Positions 8,021 through 16,594 of a stretch of DNA of 40,822 nucleotides are shown piece by piece. The stretch comes from an uncultured Clostridia bacterium (lineage in GTDB: Bacteria; Bacillota; Clostridia; Peptostreptococcales; Anaerovoracaceae), in assembly GCA_937889655.1 (NCBI GenBank), contig CALBZG010000027.1, positions 1 to 40,822 on the forward strand, given 5' to 3'. How positions within the stretch are numbered: position 1 is the stretch's first letter; each line of letters starts with the position of its first letter. Below the pieces are notes generated by a model that did no database searches, had not been told where the DNA came from, and saw nothing but the letters and a program-made list of their open reading frames with translations. A program made the position numbers and the translations under genes.

Positions 8021-8890
8021 ATGGCCGGAGCAAGCAACTTGCGGGACATTAAGAGGCGCATTAAATCAGTTACAAGCATTGAGCATATAACCAGCGCCAT
8101 GAAACTTGTGTCGGCAGCTAAGCTGAGAAGAGCCAAAGCCACCTTTGAGAGAACTACCGAGTACTTCCACTTTGTAACAGATTCTATCGCTGAGATATTC
8201 AACAATACCGCCGAGGTTCCTGATAAATATCTGGAAGGCGGCAGGGAAATCAAAAAGACCTGCTACATCATCATCACAAGCTCAAAGGGACTTTGCGGAA
8301 GCTTTAACTCCAACGTAATAAGAGCCGCCCACCAGGAAATCAAAGATAGTTCAAGCAGTGCGGTGGTGGTTGCGATAGGAGGAAGAGGAAAGGAATATTT
8401 CAAAAAGAGGGGATTTGAGATCATCAGCGATTATCTCGCGCCTCCGGAGACGATTTCCTTCCTGGAGACCAGGGCGATCAGCAAACCGATCATTGAACTA
8501 TATAATCGAGAGGAAATCGACGAGGTGGTCATTGTTTACACATCCTTTGTAAACAATATGGAGCAAAAGGTAAAAGTCATGAAGCTTCTGCCGTTTGCCA
8601 TCGAAAGAAGCCCTGATGTTATGAAGCAAGAAAAACAAGTTGAATACGAGCCGTCCGTTGAGGATGTTTTCAACTACTTAGTTCCTAAGTTTGTTGAAAT
8701 AACCGTTTATGGGGCGATCGTGGAATCGGCGACCTGTGAGCATGCAGCGAGAAGAATGGCTATGGAAAACGCCACGAACAATGCGCGTGATATGCTAAAG
8801 GATCTGTCGCTGTTCTACAATAGGGCAAGACAGGAAGCCATCACCAAGGAAATCATTGAGGTGGTTTCGGGCTCGGAAGCACAGAAATAG
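8021..8890 (+). CDS. atpG: ATP synthase F1 subunit gamma
   Basis: Central rotor shaft of F1, 289 residues. The N-terminal helix carries the typical RDIKRRIKSV and ITSAMKLVSAAKLRRA blocks, and the C-terminal helix carries the ATNNARDML block with NRARQEAIT. The Rossmann-like middle domain begins with SSKGLCGSFN. The ribosome site GAGAGGAGG stands close upstream of ATG 8021. It ends 13 bases before the beta-subunit start. Confidence 0.96.
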   Translation: MAGASNLRDIKRRIKSVTSIEHITSAMKLVSAAKLRRAKATFERTTEYFHFVTDSIAEIFNNTAEVPDKYLEGGREIKKTCYIIITSSKGLCGSFNSNVIRAAHQEIKDSSSSAVVVAIGGRGKEYFKKRGFEIISDYLAPPETISFLETRAISKPIIELYNREEIDEVVIVYTSFVNNMEQKVKVMKLLPFAIERSPDVMKQEKQVEYEPSVEDVFNYLVPKFVEITVYGAIVESATCEHAARRMAMENATNNARDMLKDLSLFYNRARQEAITKEIIEVVSGSEAQK

Positions 8891-8903
8891 GAGGTGACAT
8901 AGT

Positions 8904-10295
8904 TTGAACAAAGGATATATACACCAGATCATAGGGCCTGTAATTGACTTGAAGTATGATCCGGCACAAATGCCGGAGCTGCTCAATGCAATACAAATCC
9001 CATTTGGTGAAAAGACAGTTGTGGCAGAAGTAGCGCAGCATATCGGAGATGATGTCGTACGCTGCGTCGCGCTTTCGTCAACAGACGGGCTTAGAAGAGG
9101 CATGGAAGGGTTTGATACCGGAACCCCTATTGCTGTACCTGTAGGGAGAGAGGTCCTGGGCAGGCTCTTTAACGTCATTGGCGAAACAATAGATGAAAAG
9201 GGGCCTGTTGAGACGGCAGAAAAGCATTTTATCCACCGTCCGGCTCCGAGCTTCGAGGAACAGGAAACCTCGGCTCAGGTATTTGAAACCGGGATCAAAG
9301 TTATTGATCTGATCGCCCCATACACCAGGGGAGGCAAGGTCGGACTGTTTGGCGGCGCCGGTGTTGGAAAGACCGTATTGATCCAGGAGCTCATCGCCAA
9401 TATTGCCAAGGAGCACGGAGGCATTTCCGTTTTCGCCGGCGTAGGCGAACGTACTCGTGAAGGAAACGATCTGTATTATGAAATGATCGAATCCGGCGTA
9501 ATCGACAAGACCGCCATGGTGTTCGGGCAGATGAACGAACCACCGGGAGCCCGTATGAGAGTTGCGCTGACTGGGCTTACTATGGCCGAATATTTCCGTG
9601 ATGATGAAGGTCAGGACGTTCTCCTATTCATCGACAATATATTCAGATTTACCCAGGCGGGTTCCGAAGTATCGGCGCTGCTTGGCCGTATGCCTTCCGC
9701 CGTAGGTTACCAGCCTACTCTGGCGACAGAAATGGGCGCTTTGCAGGAGAGGATCACATCAACTAAGAAAGGGTCCATAACCTCCGTACAGGCGATATAC
9801 GTGCCTGCGGACGACTTGACGGACCCAGCTCCGGCAACGACATTTGCTCATCTGGACGCCACGACAGTACTCAGCCGTGCAATCACGGAAATGGGTATTT
9901 ACCCTGCGGTAGATCCGCTTGATTCCACATCCAGGATCATGGACCCGCTGATTTTGGGCGAGGAACATTACAATACTGCCAGAAACGTCCAGGAGGTCCT
10001 TCAAAGATATAAGGAACTGCAGGACATTATTGCGATCCTGGGTATCGACGAGCTTTCCGATCAGGACAAGCTGCTGGTCAACCGTGCAAGAAAAATACAA
10101 AGATTCCTGAGCCAACCGTTCAGCGTTGCGGAAGCCTTTACAGGGACACCGGGTAAATATCTGCCTCTTAAAGATACAGTCCGTGGTTTCAAAGAAATCC
10201 TGGATGGCAAGCATGACGATATTCCTGAATCGATGTTCCTGTTTGCAGGCGGCATCGACGAAGTAGTAGAAAGGTATAACAAGAGCCATGGCTAA
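8904..10295 (+). CDS. atpD: ATP synthase F1 subunit beta (catalytic)
   Basis: Catalytic subunit that makes ATP, 463 residues. The P-loop GGAGVGKT is at residues 150-157, followed by GVGERTREGNDLY with the catalytic Glu, MNEPPGARMRV, and the DELSDQDKLLV region of the C-terminal helical domain (the family DELSEED motif). The start is TTG at 8904: AGGAGGTGA at 8889-8897 is a near-perfect ribosome site six bases upstream, and the product begins MNKGYIHQIIGPVIDLKY as expected. Its stop overlaps atpC by eight bases. Confidence 0.97.
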   Translation: MNKGYIHQIIGPVIDLKYDPAQMPELLNAIQIPFGEKTVVAEVAQHIGDDVVRCVALSSTDGLRRGMEGFDTGTPIAVPVGREVLGRLFNVIGETIDEKGPVETAEKHFIHRPAPSFEEQETSAQVFETGIKVIDLIAPYTRGGKVGLFGGAGVGKTVLIQELIANIAKEHGGISVFAGVGERTREGNDLYYEMIESGVIDKTAMVFGQMNEPPGARMRVALTGLTMAEYFRDDEGQDVLLFIDNIFRFTQAGSEVSALLGRMPSAVGYQPTLATEMGALQERITSTKKGSITSVQAIYVPADDLTDPAPATTFAHLDATTVLSRAITEMGIYPAVDPLDSTSRIMDPLILGEEHYNTARNVQEVLQRYKELQDIIAILGIDELSDQDKLLVNRARKIQRFLSQPFSVAEAFTGTPGKYLPLKDTVRGFKEILDGKHDDIPESMFLFAGGIDEVVERYNKSHG

Positions 10296-10719
10296 AGCTG
10301 TAAAACTTGAGGTGATCACACCTTCAAAACTGTTTTATAAAGGCGAGGTTGAACTGGTAATCTGCAGAACTCTCGAGGGAGATGAAGGCTTCATGGCAAA
10401 TCACATGTGGGCTTGCAAGCTTCTTGGCGTGGGAGAATTGTGGATCAAGGAAATAGGCTCTGATGATTTTAAAATTGCCGCGATCTCCGGAGGCTACGTC
10501 GATGTCAAGGACAGCATCATCATCTTTACCGACTCGGCCGAGTGGCCTGAGACCATTGACGTGGAACGTGCCAAGGCGCTGAAGCTGGATGCCGAGAGCT
10601 GGCTGAAGGAGCACAAGGAAGAAGCGGAAGAAAATGACGTTCTTTTGGCCAAGATGGCTATTGTCAGAGCTATTACCAGAATGAACGTAGCCGAAGGCGG
10701 CGCTCGCCGGAAAAGGTAG
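10288..10719 (+). CDS. atpC: ATP synthase F1 subunit epsilon
   Basis: Rotor-foot subunit that joins gamma to the c-ring and can act as a brake on ATP hydrolysis, 143 residues. The N-terminal beta-sandwich holds LEVITPSKLFYKGEVE and AISGGYVDVKDS. The C-terminal part is a charged helical hairpin (EHKEEAEENDVLLAKMAIVRA). ATG 10288 lies inside the end of atpD, giving an eight-base overlap. It is the last gene before the operon terminator. Confidence 0.92.
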   Translation: MAKAVKLEVITPSKLFYKGEVELVICRTLEGDEGFMANHMWACKLLGVGELWIKEIGSDDFKIAAISGGYVDVKDSIIIFTDSAEWPETIDVERAKALKLDAESWLKEHKEEAEENDVLLAKMAIVRAITRMNVAEGGARRKR

Positions 10720-10752
10720 ATGATCGGCTATTTCTTTAATAGCAGCAATACG

Positions 10753-10784
10753 AAAAGGCCTCTTAACTGAGGCCTTTTTATTTA
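10753..10784 (+). terminator. Rho-independent terminator of the atp operon
   Basis: A perfect 10-bp stem, AAAAGGCCTC (10753-10762) and GAGGCCTTTT (10769-10778), closes a six-base loop and leads into TATTT. It lies 33 bases after the atpC stop. Confidence 0.9.
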
Positions 10785-10863
10785 ACCATAAAGCAGGCGA
10801 CATATGCCTGTCAGTTGAAGGAGCTTTAGCGGATGTGTCCTGGGCAACGGGGATAGAGGGTAG

Positions 10864-10892
10864 TTGAATTTGAAGGCATAATAGTTTATAAT
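10864..10892 (+). promoter_or_regulatory. Sigma-A promoter for the scpA operon
   Basis: TTGAAT (10864-10869), a 17-base spacer, then a consensus TATAAT (10887-10892). A start near 10899 would give a leader of about 19 bases carrying the AAAAGGGAG ribosome site of scpA. Confidence 0.75.
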
Positions 10893-10917
10893 TTCCTTGT
10901 ATTAAAAGGGAGTACCA

Positions 10918-11667
10918 ATGAGCTACAGAGTAAAAATGAAAATGTTCGAGGGACCTTTTGATCTTCTGGTCTATCTCATCGAAAATGCCGAAATGAACAT
11001 TTACGATATCGAGGTAACGGAGATCACGAAGCAGTATCTCGCCTATATAGGAAAGCTGGAAGAGCTGGATGTTGCCATAGCCACTGAATTTATGGTACTT
11101 GCAGCTACTTTAATTGAAATCAAGACAAAAATGCTTCTGCCAAGAGCATCCACAGAAGGCGGACCGGCCATTGAGGATGATCCCCGGAAGGAACTTGTCA
11201 AAAAGCTGCTGGAATATAAAAAATATAAAACGGCTTCTGAAATGCTCGGCGAGAGGGAAGAACTGAACAGCCGGGTTTTTCAAAAACCGAGAGAGGACAT
11301 CAGCAGGTACACAGAGGAGCCGGAAGAGTACCTTAAGATGGATCTATCCCAATTCATATCGGCATTTAATTTTTTCTTGCTGAAAAAACAGCGTCTTGAG
11401 GAGATACGGAAAAGCTATCAGCGAGTTAAGCGAGAAAAGATCACCATCGAACAGCGCATCAGGTACATTGAAAAATTATTTACAGTCAGGGGAGCAAGAT
11501 CTCTCCCGTTCATGGAACTATTGGCCAGAAAAGACCGGTACGACGCCGTTGTGACCTTTGCTTCCCTTTTGGAAATGATCAAAGACCGCTCCGTCGATGC
11601 GATACAGAAGGAAAATTTCGGCGAGATCCGTATAACAAAGCGGGACGAAGGAGAAAAACGTTCATGA
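10918..11667 (+). CDS. scpA: Segregation and condensation protein A (ScpA kleisin)
   Basis: Kleisin subunit of the bacterial SMC condensin complex, 249 residues, which bridges the Smc heads together with ScpB. The N-terminal signature FEGPFDLLVYLIE (with MNIYDIEVTEIT) is the Smc-neck-binding helix region. The conserved FMVLAATLIEIKTKMLLP helix follows, then a charged linker and a C-terminal winged-helix-like part. ATG 10918 follows AAAAGGGAG. It overlaps scpB by four bases (ATGA). Confidence 0.93.
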   Translation: MSYRVKMKMFEGPFDLLVYLIENAEMNIYDIEVTEITKQYLAYIGKLEELDVAIATEFMVLAATLIEIKTKMLLPRASTEGGPAIEDDPRKELVKKLLEYKKYKTASEMLGEREELNSRVFQKPREDISRYTEEPEEYLKMDLSQFISAFNFFLLKKQRLEEIRKSYQRVKREKITIEQRIRYIEKLFTVRGARSLPFMELLARKDRYDAVVTFASLLEMIKDRSVDAIQKENFGEIRITKRDEGEKRS

Positions 11668-12263
11668 CAAGAAAAACCATAAAATCAGCATTGGAAGCGA
11701 TGATGTTCACCTGGGGGGAGCCCTTGGGTGTGAAGATCGCGGCAGAGGTGTTCAACGAGGAGTGGCATGAAATATATGACTGTTTCAAGGAGCTCCAGGC
11801 AGAGTATCAGCAGGAAGGCAGAGGCATCCGGATAAGAGAGGTGGACAAGGCGTTCCAGTTTGTTACGGATCACGAGTGCGCTGATTATGTTGAGAGATTA
11901 TGCACCCCGGTCAAAAAACGAAAATTATCACAGTCAGCACTGGAGGTGCTGGCTATCGTCGCCTATAAGCAGCCCGTTACAAAAGCTGAAATCGAGGCAG
12001 TAAGAGGTGTTCGATGCGACAGGGTCATGGAAGGCCTGGTCAACAAGGGCCTTGTGAAGGAAGTTGGAAGAACTGAAGGTGTCGGAAGACCGGTCATATA
12101 TGGAACGACAGAGGAATTTTTGAAGCATTTTGGATTTTCCAGCATCAGGGAGCTTCCTGAAATTGATGATATTGATGATATCATAAACGACGAATACGGC
12201 GGGTTTGAAGTATATGCCGGGAAAAACAGGGCAGAACTGAGCCCGGATTTTGAATTGGATTGA
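11664..12263 (+). CDS. scpB: Segregation and condensation protein B (ScpB)
   Basis: Partner of ScpA in the SMC condensin, 199 residues, with two winged-helix domains. The second holds the hallmark LSQSALEVLAIVAYKQPVT and the segment VEEVGRTEGVGRPVIYGTT-like (here KEVGRTEGVGRPVIYGTTEE), ending in FLKHFGFSS. The acidic tail carries a short run of Asp/Ile repeats (IDDIDDIIND), a common feature of ScpB C termini. Its ATG overlaps the scpA stop, so the pair is coupled. Confidence 0.93.
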   Translation: MTRKTIKSALEAMMFTWGEPLGVKIAAEVFNEEWHEIYDCFKELQAEYQQEGRGIRIREVDKAFQFVTDHECADYVERLCTPVKKRKLSQSALEVLAIVAYKQPVTKAEIEAVRGVRCDRVMEGLVNKGLVKEVGRTEGVGRPVIYGTTEEFLKHFGFSSIRELPEIDDIDDIINDEYGGFEVYAGKNRAELSPDFELD

Positions 12264-12269
12264 TTAAGA

Positions 12270-14246
12270 ATGAATTTTAGCAAGATTCAGGTCATGAGCC
12301 TGGTGAAAAGAATACTAATCAGCGTTTTCGGCGTATATTTGTACGCCATTCTATTTTCAGAATTGGTTTTCAGAGCGGTAACAGTGAGGCCCTTCATTGG
12401 TCCGGGACTTTTGCTGCTGCTGCCGATTTCTATGGCAGGCGCCGCCTTGCTTTATTTTGTCACGCTGATGTTTCCGGAAAAATTCAGGAATACATTTATA
12501 ACGCTAATACTATCTGCAGGTGCCTTCATTGGAGTTGCTCAAATCGTTTACCACAGCTTCTTCGGGACTTACTATACTGTTTATTCTATGCTGCGGGCGT
12601 CTGAAGTGGTTCAGTTCTGGCGTGAAATCGTGAACGAGATCGCAGCCTGCCTTTTACCTGTGGCGTTGCTTCTTGCAGTGCCTGTTATATTTCTAGCGAT
12701 GCGCAGCCGACTGGATATATCAAAAGGCCTTTCCGGCATCAAGAGAAACGTTGCTGCGATCGCTGCATTTTCGTTTTTGCTTTCAGCGTTGATCATCGCA
12801 GCGCCATGGCAGGGAGCCCAAGGGCAAAATCCTTCCCGGGATGCCTTGCTCAAAACAAATTCCATCGACATGTCCGTTTCTAATTTCGGCGTGGGCATGG
12901 CTATGATCATTGACAGTAAAAGACTGCTCTTCGGATTTGAGCCCAGGATCGATGCATCGGCAGCCGAACTGCATCAGAATGATGGCAGCATTGAAGAAAG
13001 CGTGGATTATGATCGCAACGTCATGGATATCGACTTCGATGCTCTGGCTGAAAATGAAACTGATGAAGCCTTAAAGTCTATGCATCAATATTTTTCAAGG
13101 CAGACAGGAACTTATCAGAATGAAAAGACCGGGATATTCAAAGGGAAAAATTTAGTTTTTGTTTGTGCCGAAGGCTTTTCCAGTCTTGCTTTGCATAAAG
13201 AATATACCCCGACATTGTATATGATGGCCGAACAGGGGTATCGATTCTCGAACTTCTATAATCCGATCTGGGGCGTTTCCACCTCGGATGGAGAGTATGT
13301 TCAGTGCACCGGCCTTATTCCGAAGGCGGGCGTTTGGAGCATGAAGCTGTCTGCGGATAAATGGCTCCCCTTTACCATGGGCAATCAGTTTAGCAAATTG
13401 GGAAGCAAGACCCTGGCTTATCATAATCATTATGCGGAATACTACGGAAGAACCGATAGTCATCCGAATCTTGGTTATGTTTACAAAGGACTTGGAACAG
13501 GGCTTAAAGTGAAAGAGCAATGGCCGGAATCCGATGTGGAGATGATCGATCTAACGACTTCGGAGTACATAGGCCAGGAACCGTGGCATGTCTATTACAT
13601 GACCGTAAGCGGGCATTTGAATTATAACTGGAACGGAAATATGATGTGCAGAAAACATCGGGAGGATGTGGCGGACCTGAAGATGAGTGAAGCCTGCAAA
13701 GCTTACATCGCCTGCAATATGGAGTTCGACCAGGCGATGAAACTCCTTATGGATAGACTGGAAGAAGCTGGTGAACTGGAGAACACAGTGTTCGTCATAT
13801 CCGGAGATCATTATCCTTACGGCCTTACGGATGCTGAAATCAGCGAATTCCTGGGCCATGAGCTGGAGCCGGAATTCGAAAAATATAAAAGCGCACTGAT
13901 CATATGGACGCCGGGCATGGAACCCGAAACTGTGGACAAATATTGCAGCACCCTGGATATAATCCCTACGATCAGCAATCTTTTCGGACTTGAATATGAT
14001 TCCAGGCTTCTTTCCGGCAGTGACATCTTCAGCACAGCCTCTCCTTTGATCATGTTCCGGGATAAAAGCTGGATAACGGATAAAGGGAAATACAGTGCGA
14101 AAACCGGCGAAGGCCAGGGCCTTTCTGCTGAATATATTGAAAGCGTCAATAAAATCGTCAATAATGAATTTATTTTTGCGCAACTGATCCTTGAAAACGA
14201 TTATTATTCAAAGATTATCGAAAGATGGGAAGCGCCGGTCAGATAA
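12270..14246 (+). CDS. LTA-synthase-family sulfatase-fold membrane protein
   Basis: A 658-residue protein with about five N-terminal membrane helices and then an extracellular sulfatase-like domain. The domain begins near residue 290 (KGKNLVFVCAEGF, whose Glu is a likely metal ligand). The probable nucleophile is Thr338 in GVSTSDGEYV, which matches the TSD motif of lipoteichoic-acid synthase. SGDHYP with Asp513 and His514 supplies further metal ligands. Family members transfer glycerol-phosphate from phosphatidylglycerol to a growing lipoteichoic chain or prime that reaction, but some act as phosphoglycerol transferases on other glycans. The gene is only six bases after scpB and its end overlaps the addB frame, so it belongs to the same transcription unit. 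Exact substrate is not readable from sequence. Confidence 0.8.
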   Translation: MNFSKIQVMSLVKRILISVFGVYLYAILFSELVFRAVTVRPFIGPGLLLLLPISMAGAALLYFVTLMFPEKFRNTFITLILSAGAFIGVAQIVYHSFFGTYYTVYSMLRASEVVQFWREIVNEIAACLLPVALLLAVPVIFLAMRSRLDISKGLSGIKRNVAAIAAFSFLLSALIIAAPWQGAQGQNPSRDALLKTNSIDMSVSNFGVGMAMIIDSKRLLFGFEPRIDASAAELHQNDGSIEESVDYDRNVMDIDFDALAENETDEALKSMHQYFSRQTGTYQNEKTGIFKGKNLVFVCAEGFSSLALHKEYTPTLYMMAEQGYRFSNFYNPIWGVSTSDGEYVQCTGLIPKAGVWSMKLSADKWLPFTMGNQFSKLGSKTLAYHNHYAEYYGRTDSHPNLGYVYKGLGTGLKVKEQWPESDVEMIDLTTSEYIGQEPWHVYYMTVSGHLNYNWNGNMMCRKHREDVADLKMSEACKAYIACNMEFDQAMKLLMDRLEEAGELENTVFVISGDHYPYGLTDAEISEFLGHELEPEFEKYKSALIIWTPGMEPETVDKYCSTLDIIPTISNLFGLEYDSRLLSGSDIFSTASPLIMFRDKSWITDKGKYSAKTGEGQGLSAEYIESVNKIVNNEFIFAQLILENDYYSKIIERWEAPVR

Positions 14247-16594
14247 GCCGGCTGGATGCAATGGAAAAGAGATATATTATAGCCAAGGGTCTCAACGGCA
14301 GTGAGCTGCTGAAAGCCCTGGCTGCGGGTAACAACCCCCAAGTCAATCAAATTGCCCTGACGCCTTCCAAAATCTGCGAGGAGGTGCTGCTTTCCTATGG
14401 CATACCGTTGCCGGGAGAACGGATCTCCGGACAAGCCGGTGTTTTCATTATGCTGAAAATTCTTCGGGAAAAGATCGAAAGCGGGGCAAGGTATTTCAAT
14501 TCTGCTTCTTATGCCGATGCGGTGATGTGCCATCAGGCCTTAACAAAGCTTCGGATGCAGCTTGGCGTAGAGGAGCCTGAAATTTCGGGGATTTCAAGGT
14601 TGCTTTCAAAACCTGTGGTCAAGGCGAAGAACAGGGCCATCGTGGAGGAACTGGCCATACCATATCTGGAAGTATTATCCCGGCGGAAGCTATTGGATGC
14701 TCCGTTACTTTATAGACATGTGATATCACAGGTTTCAGAAAGAAAAAAACCGCTGCTGCTGGGTAGGGCTTTTTTCATTGAGGGATATCCTGTCAGCCCG
14801 TTGGAATACCAGTTGACTGCGGCTATTTTTGGCTTGGAGCGGATCGAAAGCATTTCTCGGGACGAGCTTCTGGCCGGCACCTGCCCAGTATCAGACGCTT
14901 CGACAGGCCGGCTTGAGCAGTTATCATCTTACGGCTCGTCAAATGAGCTAAGGACCGTTCTTGATCAAATGATCAAAAGCGGAGAACCTCTTGATTCCTT
15001 CGTGATCGCTTCTCCCAAGCCGGAAACATTTGCTCATCTTCTGCGAGAGTATGAACATTTGGCCGTCCCTTACACCCTGGGATCAGGGATCAGCGCCGTT
15101 CACAGTCGTGCCTTTATTGACGGGACACTGGATTTTAAGGTCGATACATCGGGTGGGATGGAGCTGCAATCATTGATCAAAAACGCAGGCATTGCAGGGT
15201 TTTCAGGCAAGGAATTGAGTGAAATATCTGCGGATATCATGAAAGCGCTATCCGGAGAGAGAATATTCAAGGCAAACAGCTGTGAGGGAAGGGTCCACCT
15301 TTCCGATTTATGGAGTCTACCTTTCATCAATCGAAAAAATGTTTATATAACTGGCGTTGAAGCCCTGGCGGGCGCCGGCAATGAGAATGCCATTTTGCTT
15401 GACGGAGATATCATGGCCATCCGGGCTGAAACTCAAAGATCCGATCTTATGACATCTTTGGATAAGATCGTCAAACAGTCAGAGGACTTCAGATGGATGA
15501 TAGGCTTGCTAAAAAGACAAGGGAAAAATGTAACGGTCAGCTATTCGTATTTTGATACCGCAGCTTTGAAGGCACAGTCGAAGCCGGCGGTTTTCTCGTC
15601 TATTGAAGATGAATTCACTTTCGTCGGGGACAGAGGCTTCTTTGAAGAAAACCTGCTGCCGCTATCCGCGGAAGAAACATATATGAAACAATATAAAGAC
15701 GGCAGCAGAATGTGGCCATTGGAAGCAGACTTGGCCGTCGATAGCGCCATTGGAAGTCTGCCGGAACTTCGGATATCATCCACCTCAGCCGAGAAGCTGA
15801 TGGTCTGCCCTTACGCTTTTTTCATAGAAAAACTGCTTAAGATCACCATGCCGGAGGAACCCAGGGATAAAACCCTGTGGCTGGACGCTAAAGAAACCGG
15901 TTCGCTCTGCCATGAGATCATATCTTTATATAGCCAAAAATCCGGCGCATTGACTGCAATTGAGGAAAAGAAAACATTGATGCTAGACCTGGCGGAAGAA
16001 AGAATTGCCGTCTGGCAGCAGCTGATACCTTCGCAAATAGACAAAACCTATGAGATCGACAACATCAAGGATATATGCATGAAATATGTGGACCTGAAGG
16101 CGACCATGCCCCAGGCTGAGACACTGGCAACCGAACTCTCCATAGAAGATGAGCCGGTTATCCCCGGCCGTCTTTTCATTCATGGTAAGGCCGACCTGAT
16201 AGAAAAAAGAAATACGCACAGCGGTGAAGAAATATATGTCCTGGACGCGAAAACGGGCAAAAACGTCAAACAAATCGAAGATGACCTCGAAACCTGTGTT
16301 CAAGCGTTGATCTACTGTGAATTATTGAATAGGACGGCATATCCGGGCAAAGTCTCCGGAGCCGTATATATGTACCCGAAAGCCGGCAGATATGTCGCCT
16401 GCAGGTACAACCAAGGGGTGTCTCTTGCACTACGGGAGCGTTTTGAAGAAAGTATCGAATCCATCGAGAAAGCTGAAGGATGGAAAGCAGAAGGAACCGA
16501 CGCATGCGCCTTTTGCCCTGCCGGGTCGATCTGCGAAACGGAAGGCAGATGCCGTCAATTTGATGCTCTTGTGAAAGGAGGGATCATCCTGTGA
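14225..16594 (+). CDS. addB: Short AddB-like subunit (PD-(D/E)XK nuclease with iron-sulfur cysteines)
   Basis: Partner subunit of the AddAB helicase-nuclease that resects double-strand breaks for RecA. At 789 residues it is well below the roughly 1150 of Bacillus AddB. The C-terminal RecB-type nuclease looks intact: the helical motif with His563, GKAD with Asp657, and LDAKTG with Asp674 and Lys676. The four iron-sulfur cysteines are all present, Cys528 in LMVCPY and the CxxCx5C set Cys761, Cys764, Cys770. I see no Walker A P-loop near the N terminus, where Bacillus AddB has one. ATG 14225 overlaps the previous gene by 22 bases; ATG 14261 is an alternative start and neither has a strong ribosome site. 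It precedes addA with a GTGA overlap. Confidence 0.85.
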   Translation: MGSAGQISRLDAMEKRYIIAKGLNGSELLKALAAGNNPQVNQIALTPSKICEEVLLSYGIPLPGERISGQAGVFIMLKILREKIESGARYFNSASYADAVMCHQALTKLRMQLGVEEPEISGISRLLSKPVVKAKNRAIVEELAIPYLEVLSRRKLLDAPLLYRHVISQVSERKKPLLLGRAFFIEGYPVSPLEYQLTAAIFGLERIESISRDELLAGTCPVSDASTGRLEQLSSYGSSNELRTVLDQMIKSGEPLDSFVIASPKPETFAHLLREYEHLAVPYTLGSGISAVHSRAFIDGTLDFKVDTSGGMELQSLIKNAGIAGFSGKELSEISADIMKALSGERIFKANSCEGRVHLSDLWSLPFINRKNVYITGVEALAGAGNENAILLDGDIMAIRAETQRSDLMTSLDKIVKQSEDFRWMIGLLKRQGKNVTVSYSYFDTAALKAQSKPAVFSSIEDEFTFVGDRGFFEENLLPLSAEETYMKQYKDGSRMWPLEADLAVDSAIGSLPELRISSTSAEKLMVCPYAFFIEKLLKITMPEEPRDKTLWLDAKETGSLCHEIISLYSQKSGALTAIEEKKTLMLDLAEERIAVWQQLIPSQIDKTYEIDNIKDICMKYVDLKATMPQAETLATELSIEDEPVIPGRLFIHGKADLIEKRNTHSGEEIYVLDAKTGKNVKQIEDDLETCVQALIYCELLNRTAYPGKVSGAVYMYPKAGRYVACRYNQGVSLALRERFEESIESIEKAEGWKAEGTDACAFCPAGSICETEGRCRQFDALVKGGIIL

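Noticed and set aside
12160..12190. Short ATTGATGAT-type repeat in scpB.
   Set aside because: It is a low-complexity acidic tail (Ile-Asp-Asp repeats) common in ScpB, not a DNA repeat element.
13551..14183. A 210-codon open frame on the minus strand inside the LTA-synthase-like gene.
   Set aside because: It is antisense to conserved sulfatase-domain sequence, with no family resemblance or start signals.
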